From positions 1-36,261 of the forward strand of contig DUNN01000001.1 of the NCBI GenBank assembly GCA_012839345.1: DNA of 36,261 nucleotides, given 5' to 3'. The DNA is from Clostridiales bacterium (lineage in GTDB: Bacteria; Bacillota; Clostridia; Oscillospirales; Acutalibacteraceae). The notes beneath the pieces are model-generated. The model had not been told where the DNA came from. It was given only the letters and a program-made list of their open reading frames with translations, and ran no database searches. Numbering within the stretch: position 1 is the first letter of the stretch; each line of letters begins with the position of its first letter. The position numbers and the translations under genes were made by a program. Below, piece by piece: positions 32,415 to 36,261 of this stretch.

Positions 32415-32443
32415 TTGACAAGTGCCAAAGCTGGTGCTACGAT
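32415..32443 (+). promoter_or_regulatory. Promoter of the T-box-thrS transcript
   Basis: TTGACA (32415-32420), a 17-base spacer and TACGAT (32438-32443). Confidence 0.8.
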
Positions 32444-32449
32444 AACAGA

Positions 32450-32712
32450 TAACGATAAACAGAATAGCTTGAAAACGATGACGGGGAAGCCGTGTTTTGG
32501 ATTGCAGCAGAGAGCGTGCGCAATAGCTGCAAGCGCGCGTGGCGAAAAGAAGCACAATGGCTACCACCCCTGAGTGTGTGCCGAACGCGTAGGCCAAAGG
32601 CACGCCGGACTGCTCCGTTAAAGCAGCAATGAGAGTGACTGTTGTCACTGAATCCGGGTGGAACCGCGAGCATAGCCTTGCCCCAGTGTATTGGGGCAGG
32701 GCTTTTTTTATT
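32450..32712 (+). promoter_or_regulatory. T-box riboswitch (tRNA-Thr) controlling thrS
   Basis: This leader RNA senses uncharged tRNA-Thr. The T-box core GGGTGGAACCGCGAG lies at 32656-32670. The terminator follows (GCCTTGCCCCA pairing with TGGGGCAGGGC, then TTTTTTTA, 32675-32709). In stem I the specifier is probably ACC (Thr) at 32563-32565, next to ACCCC, which can pair with GGGG near the 5' side of the stem. Uncharged tRNA should stabilise the antiterminator through its free CCA end and allow thrS transcription. Confidence 0.93.
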
Positions 32713-32780
32713 CTGCATTCCGTTATTTGGTCATCCGTTTGATGCGATGACTGAATCCGAAAAAATAAGGAGTGAATGAT

Positions 32781-34721
32781 ATGTTGAAGATTAACCTGAA
32801 AGGCGAGCCCAGAGAGTTTGAAAATGGGATTACTGTCGCCGAGATTGCAAAAAGCATTGGACAGGGCCTGTATAAAGCGGCATGTGCCGGCAAAATAAAC
32901 GGAACCGTTGTGGACCTGCGTACCCCGGTTACAGAGGACTGTGATTTGGAAATCCTTACGTTTGACCAGCCGGAGGGCAAAAAGGCCTATTGGCATACCA
33001 CTTCCCATATTATGGCTCAGGCAGTGCAGCGCCTTTTCCCGGAAGCGCAGTTCGCTATCGGCCCTGCCATTGACGAAGGTTTTTATTATGACATCGATCT
33101 GCCCCGTTCACTTGCGCCGGACGATTTGAAAAATATCGAAGAAGAGATGAAGAAGATCATCAAGGAAAATCTTCCAATTGAGCGCTTTGAGCTGGAACCC
33201 TCTGCTGCTATGGAGCTGATGGAAAAAGCACACCAGCAGTATAAGCTGGAACTGATTCAGGAGCATTCCGAAAAAGGCGAGAAGATCAGTTTTTACAAAC
33301 AGGGCGACTACACAGATCTTTGCGCCGGCCCGCATCTTATGAGCACGGGCTGCATCAAAGCCGTTAAGCTGACGGCTGCAACGGCTGCCTACTGGCGCGG
33401 AGATTCCAATAATAAGATGCTTCAGCGTATTTACGGCATTTCTTTCCCGAAGAACAGCGAACTGGACGCTTACCTGGCCCGCGTGGAAGAAGCGAAAAAG
33501 CGCGACCATAATGTGCTTGGCCGGCAGCTTGGCTACTTTACCACAAGCGACCTGATCGGCCAGGGCCTGCCGATTCTGCTGCCGAACGGCGCGCGCGTGA
33601 TTCAGCTGTTGCAGCGCTTTGTCGAGGACGAGGAGCAAAAGCGCGGCTGGCTGCTGACGAAGACGCCTTATATGGCGAAGAGCGACCTGTATAAACTTTC
33701 CGGTCACTGGGACCATTATCGCGACGGTATGTTTGTGCTGGGTGACCCGGAAAAAGACGACGAAGTGTTCGCACTGCGCCCAATGACCTGCCCGTTTCAG
33801 TATCAGGCTTACCTGAATAAGCAGCGCTCCTATCGGGATCTCCCCCTGCGCTACAACGAAACCTCCACGCTATTCCGTAACGAGGCGTCGGGCGAAATGC
33901 ACGGCCTGATCCGCGTGCGTCAGTTTACCATTTCGGAAGGCCACCTGATGTGCACGCCGGCTCAGCTGGAGCAGGAATTCAAAAGCTGCCTGGAACTGGC
34001 GATTTTCATGCTGAAAACGCTGGGCCTTTACGAAGATGTTTCCTACCGCTTCTCTATGTGGGACCCGAACGACCGCGACAAGTACATTGGCACGCAGGAA
34101 CAGTGGGACGAAGCGCAGGGCGTCATGAGAAAGATTTTGAATCATCTGGAGATTCCGTATGTGGAAGGGGTCGGCGAAGCCGCGTTCTACGGACCGAAGC
34201 TGGATATTCAGATTAAGAATGTATTCGGCAAGGAAGACACGTTGATTACCATTCAAATCGACCAGATGCTTGCAGAGAAATTCGGTATGGAATATGTGGA
34301 TGCGGATGGCAAAAAGAAAAATCCGTATATTATCCACCGTACATCCATCGGATGCTACGAACGTACGCTTGCCCTGTTGATTGAAAAATATGCCGGTGCG
34401 CTGCCAATGTGGCTGATGCCGGAGCAAGTGCGTATCCTTCCGATCAGCGACCGCCTGCACGACGATGCCGCGAAGATTCTGGAAAAGCTACAGGCAGCCG
34501 GGCTGCGCGCCACGGTGGACACCCGCAGCGAAAAGATCGGCTACAAGATTCGCGAAGCACAGCTTCAGAAGATTCCTTATATGCTGATTGTCGGTGACAA
34601 GGAAGTGGAAACCGGCACGGTTTCCGTCAGAAGACGCAAGAGTGGAGACCTTGGTACCATGGAACTGAGCGCGTTCCTAGAAAAAGCGCTGCAGGAAGTA
34701 GCAGACAAAACAAAGGATTAA
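32781..34721 (+). CDS. thrS: Threonyl-tRNA synthetase
   Basis: This 646-residue class II synthetase has a TGS domain (about 1-60). The editing domain carries the HxxxH motif (HTTSHIMAQ, about 72-80) and CAGPHL. The class II core follows, with motif 2 RYNETSTLFRNE and GLIRVRQFTISEGH, and the C-terminal anticodon-binding domain comes last (VRILPISDRLHDDA onward). ATG 32781 is preceded by AAGGAGTG; a GTG nine bases upstream lies inside that site. Controlled by the T-box upstream. Confidence 0.98.
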   Translation: MLKINLKGEPREFENGITVAEIAKSIGQGLYKAACAGKINGTVVDLRTPVTEDCDLEILTFDQPEGKKAYWHTTSHIMAQAVQRLFPEAQFAIGPAIDEGFYYDIDLPRSLAPDDLKNIEEEMKKIIKENLPIERFELEPSAAMELMEKAHQQYKLELIQEHSEKGEKISFYKQGDYTDLCAGPHLMSTGCIKAVKLTAATAAYWRGDSNNKMLQRIYGISFPKNSELDAYLARVEEAKKRDHNVLGRQLGYFTTSDLIGQGLPILLPNGARVIQLLQRFVEDEEQKRGWLLTKTPYMAKSDLYKLSGHWDHYRDGMFVLGDPEKDDEVFALRPMTCPFQYQAYLNKQRSYRDLPLRYNETSTLFRNEASGEMHGLIRVRQFTISEGHLMCTPAQLEQEFKSCLELAIFMLKTLGLYEDVSYRFSMWDPNDRDKYIGTQEQWDEAQGVMRKILNHLEIPYVEGVGEAAFYGPKLDIQIKNVFGKEDTLITIQIDQMLAEKFGMEYVDADGKKKNPYIIHRTSIGCYERTLALLIEKYAGALPMWLMPEQVRILPISDRLHDDAAKILEKLQAAGLRATVDTRSEKIGYKIREAQLQKIPYMLIVGDKEVETGTVSVRRRKSGDLGTMELSAFLEKALQEVADKTKD

Positions 34722-34731
34722 TGGAACTTTT

Positions 34732-34764
34732 TGGCCGGATGCGAAACGCATCCGGCCATTTTTT
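34732..34764 (+). terminator. Terminator after thrS
   Basis: TGGCCGGATGCG pairs perfectly with CGCATCCGGCCA around AAA, and a run of T follows. Confidence 0.93.
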
Positions 34765-35231
34765 CTATCTGCACATCGCGCGTTTAAGAATTCTGTGTCA
34801 TCACGGTTCTGTCGCTGAATAATATATGATATGGTATTCTGCTACGGATTTTGCGAGCGGTGGAAAAGACAGGACGCGGTGGTGTATAAATGTTATGTTA
34901 ACCTCTTGAAAAGCCAAATACTTCGCCGCTTTTTTGCAAAAAAATGTCGAAACGTGTTGAAAAATAAAAAAACCGTGGACGTGTCCACGGTTAGTTGGTT
35001 GAAAACTTTGTGGAAAGTGTTGAAGTAATTGTTTTCGGCGCGTAAAACGGTAAAATATTTTTAAAGATTATGTTAAGTTACTTCAATTTGCAGTGCTATT
35101 CCCAAGTGCATAAAATAAATTGAAATTGAATGATAAAATTATGCATAAATCATCATTATTCTATACTAGAATTAATTGCTTTGAGAAATAATGTAAAATA
35201 CTATGAACAGTTTACGAAAGGTGGGAGAAGC
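34765..35231. other. Intergenic region with a perfect 10-bp-arm palindrome
   Basis: This is 467 AT-rich bases between thrS and the DUF4358 gene. A 65-codon frame at 34831-35028 has no ribosome binding site and is probably not a gene. The notable element is the palindrome at 34971-34992. TATACT at 35162-35167 could be the -10 of the next gene, but its -35 is poor. Confidence 0.5.
34971..34992. repeat. Perfect palindrome, terminator-like on the minus strand
   Basis: AACCGTGGAC (34971-34980) and GTCCACGGTT (34983-34992) are perfect arms separated by 2 bases. On the minus strand the hairpin is followed by TTTTTTT, like an intrinsic terminator, yet no minus-strand gene lies upstream of it. It may instead be an operator. 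Confidence 0.7.
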
Positions 35232-35750
35232 GTGGATAAGGATTCCATCACCCGCAGACGGCTGGTGCTGTTTTCTGTCATTGCGCTGGTTGCTGCGCTG
35301 GCGATTCTGACAGGCAGTTATTTTCTGCTGAACAGCCGTAGGGAAAAGGTCGCCGGTCCTTCCGCCTCTCAGATTACGGTCCGTATCATCAGCGAACAAA
35401 AGTATACGGATTTAATGGAAGTGAATCCGACCCAGCTTTCCAAACACTACAACATTCCGGAAGGCGTCATTTCCGACAGCTCGCTTTATATGAGCAAATC
35501 GTCGGACAATGCGGCGGAACTCGCCTGCTTTTTATTGATTGACAACGCAAAGTTTACACAGCTTCAGGCGGCGATTAACCAACACTTAACTTCGAAAGCG
35601 GCGGGATATAAATCATTGAATCCGGCGCAGTACAATGAACTGAAAAATGCTATCATTGTTCAAAACGGGAAGTATGTGCTGGTTTCCGTTGGAAACACTA
35701 CCTCCGCGGATGAAAAGCTGTTTAATGATATTTTATCGCCGAATTCGTAA
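35232..35750 (+). CDS. DUF4358 domain membrane-anchored protein
   Basis: This 172-residue protein has a basic start (VDKDSITRRR), a single transmembrane helix or uncleaved signal (about 11-33) and an extracellular DUF4358-like domain. That domain carries SKHYNIPEGVISDSSLYMS in its first half and NGKYVLVSVG near its end. The family is common in Clostridia and has no known function. The start is GTG 35232, with AGGTGGGAG upstream; the frame is open further upstream, but that part is not family-like. It lies alone between thrS and the tRNA gene. Confidence 0.8.
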   Translation: MDKDSITRRRLVLFSVIALVAALAILTGSYFLLNSRREKVAGPSASQITVRIISEQKYTDLMEVNPTQLSKHYNIPEGVISDSSLYMSKSSDNAAELACFLLIDNAKFTQLQAAINQHLTSKAAGYKSLNPAQYNELKNAIIVQNGKYVLVSVGNTTSADEKLFNDILSPNS

Positions 35751-35774
35751 TTTATCATTCTTATAAAATCGGTC

Positions 35775-35803
35775 TTGCATCTGAGTGGAGTTTATGGTAA
35801 AAT
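35775..35803 (+). promoter_or_regulatory. Promoter of tRNA-Gly
   Basis: TTGCAT (35775-35780), a 17-base spacer and TAAAAT (35798-35803), 12 bases before the tRNA. Confidence 0.65.
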
Positions 35804-35815
35804 AAAAATTACTTC

Positions 35816-35889
35816 GCGGAAGTAGTTCAATGGTAGAATATTAGCTTCCCAAGCTAAATACGCGGGTTCGATTCCCGTCTTCCGCTCCA
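35816..35889 (+). tRNA. tRNA-Gly, anticodon CCC
   Basis: This is a full cloverleaf of 74 bases including an encoded CCA. The acceptor arms are GCGGAAG and CTTCCGC. The D arm region is GTTCAATGGTAGAAT and the anticodon arm is TTAGC-TTCCCAA-GCTAA, giving anticodon CCC. The T arm is CGGGT-TCGATTC-CCGTC-like. It reads GGG glycine codons. Confidence 0.96.
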
Positions 35890-35904
35890 TATCATCAGAA
35901 CTGC

Positions 35905-35947
35905 GATACAACAAAGTCCCTGCTTAAAGCAGGGACTTTGTTGTATC
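35905..35947 (+). terminator. Perfect 19-bp hairpin after tRNA-Gly
   Basis: The arms 35905-35923 (GATACAACAAAGTCCCTGC) and 35929-35947 pair without a mismatch around TTAAA. The T-run in the right arm is weak (CTTTGTTGT), so it is longer and less U-rich than a standard terminator. It may end the tRNA transcript or act as a processing stem. Confidence 0.75.
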
Positions 35948-36109
35948 TACGGGAGAAATGGCTCACGGTCTGACTCTTGATGCATCGGTATTTCCGGCTT
36001 ACAATAGATGATGAAAATAATAGTTTGCTATGCCAAAGTTACACTATCAAGTCAAAATGCAAGTCAACTATTTTAATAGGTTCATACGGAAAAACTTTAT
36101 CCTGCTAAA

Positions 36110-36137
36110 AAGTGCACTGCAAGTATGCAGTGCACTT
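36110..36137. repeat. Perfect 12-bp inverted repeat
   Basis: AAGTGCACTGCA (36110-36121) and TGCAGTGCACTT (36126-36137) with loop AGTA. It lies downstream of two AAGTCAA direct repeats (36049-36055, 36061-36067). Part of its arm (TGCACTT) resembles the hairpin at 219-270. Confidence 0.75.
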
Positions 36138-36146
36138 CAGCCTGTC

Positions 36147-36176
36147 GAAAAAGTCCAGTGAAAGCTGGGCTTTTTC
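36147..36176. terminator. Terminator-like hairpin before the last gene
   Basis: GAAAAAGTCCAG (36147-36158) pairs with CTGGGCTTTTTC (36165-36176) with one G-T wobble. Runs of A and T on both sides let it work in either direction. Confidence 0.65.
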
Positions 36177-36212
36177 GTTGTAAAATGGTAAAATATAGAC
36201 AGGTGATGAAAG

Positions 36213-36261
36213 ATGCTGGAACGGGAAAAACTACGCAGAGATGCAGTGGAATTTGTGAATA
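36213..36261 (+). CDS. Start of a protein gene cut by the window edge
   Basis: ATG 36213 is preceded by AGGTGATGAAAG and opens a frame (MLEREKLRRDAVEFVN) that runs off the window. Sixteen residues are too few to name a family. An overlapping ATG at 36206 in another frame also stays open to the edge but lies within the ribosome binding site. Confidence 0.5.
   Translation, partial: MLEREKLRRDAVEFVN

Noticed and set aside
34831..35028. 65-codon open frame after thrS
   Set aside because: No ribosome binding site, AT-rich low-complexity content, and a perfect palindrome lies inside it. More likely non-coding.
36025..36055. Second MerR-type promoter on the minus strand (TTGACT, 19 bases, TAGCAA)
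   Set aside because: The -10 is poor (three of six), the spacer has no clear dyad, and no minus-strand gene follows before the tRNA hairpin. Similarity to 166-196 may be chance.
1..36261. CRISPR arrays, prophage or toxin-antitoxin modules
   Set aside because: I saw no regularly spaced repeats, no phage structural or integrase genes, and no recognisable toxin-antitoxin pair in the window.

Overview
The window looks like chromosome of a spore-forming, low-to-moderate GC Firmicute of class Clostridia. The Oscillospirales/Ruminococcaceae area is my best guess, inferred from gene content and protein style only. Support comes from SpoVS, a sporulation-type DacA/DacF carboxypeptidase, two forespore-type (sigma F/G-like) promoter matches, RNase Y, a Thr T-box, a Firmicutes-type L10 leader, strong AGGAGG-like ribosome binding sites and frequent GTG/TTG starts. 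Most of the window is housekeeping. The accessory flavour lies at the two edges and in two small-protein modules.

Region 1 (1-5 kb): a possible insertion-sequence end at the left edge. A MerR regulator follows, with a MerR-type promoter (19-base spacer) beyond its terminator. Then come an RpiR/SIS regulator, an SDR/RmlD-like reductase, and small-protein module 1: a cysteine-less HMA-like protein plus two tiny hydrophilic proteins. A TetR regulator closes the region. Region 2 (5-9.6 kb): DUF503, DUF523/TudS-like, a DUF438-hemerythrin-PAS sensor, a single-cluster ferredoxin, a GGDEF(degenerate)-EAL protein on the minus strand, and small-protein module 2 (tiny protein plus HMA-like protein). Region 3 (9.6-15.1 kb, minus strand): ddl, then murI-DUF1934-argS-homocysteine methyltransferase as a probable operon. 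Region 4 (15.4-20.6 kb, plus strand): a conserved unknown gene, then rpmG-secE-nusG-rplK-rplA-rplJ-rplL. It has an L10 leader and repeated GTGGGAGGAAC leader motifs, ends in a terminator, and is followed by mscL instead of rpoB. Region 5 (20.7-24.2 kb, minus): a TrmB-family regulator whose stop codon abuts the start of lysA, and a D-Ala-D-Ala carboxypeptidase. Region 6 (24.4-32.2 kb): a metallophosphoesterase (+), then on the minus strand rny, ymdB, spoVS and fakA-recG. Region 7 (32.4-36.3 kb, plus): T-box-controlled thrS, a DUF4358 lipid- or membrane-anchored protein, tRNA-Gly(CCC), several strong hairpins, and the start of a gene that runs off the edge.

Functionally, region 3 and dacF serve cell-wall assembly, lysA feeds diaminopimelate/lysine supply, and region 4 with argS, thrS and the tRNA serves translation. 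The most unusual element is module 1. A 22-bp-stem inverted repeat buries the ribosome binding site and start codon of the HMA-like gene, while an exact CATACTA (sigma F/G -10) lies at its loop. This geometry suggests that read-through RNA would be translationally silent and only RNA started inside the repeat would be translated. Its paralogue, module 2, carries its own sigma F/G-like promoter.
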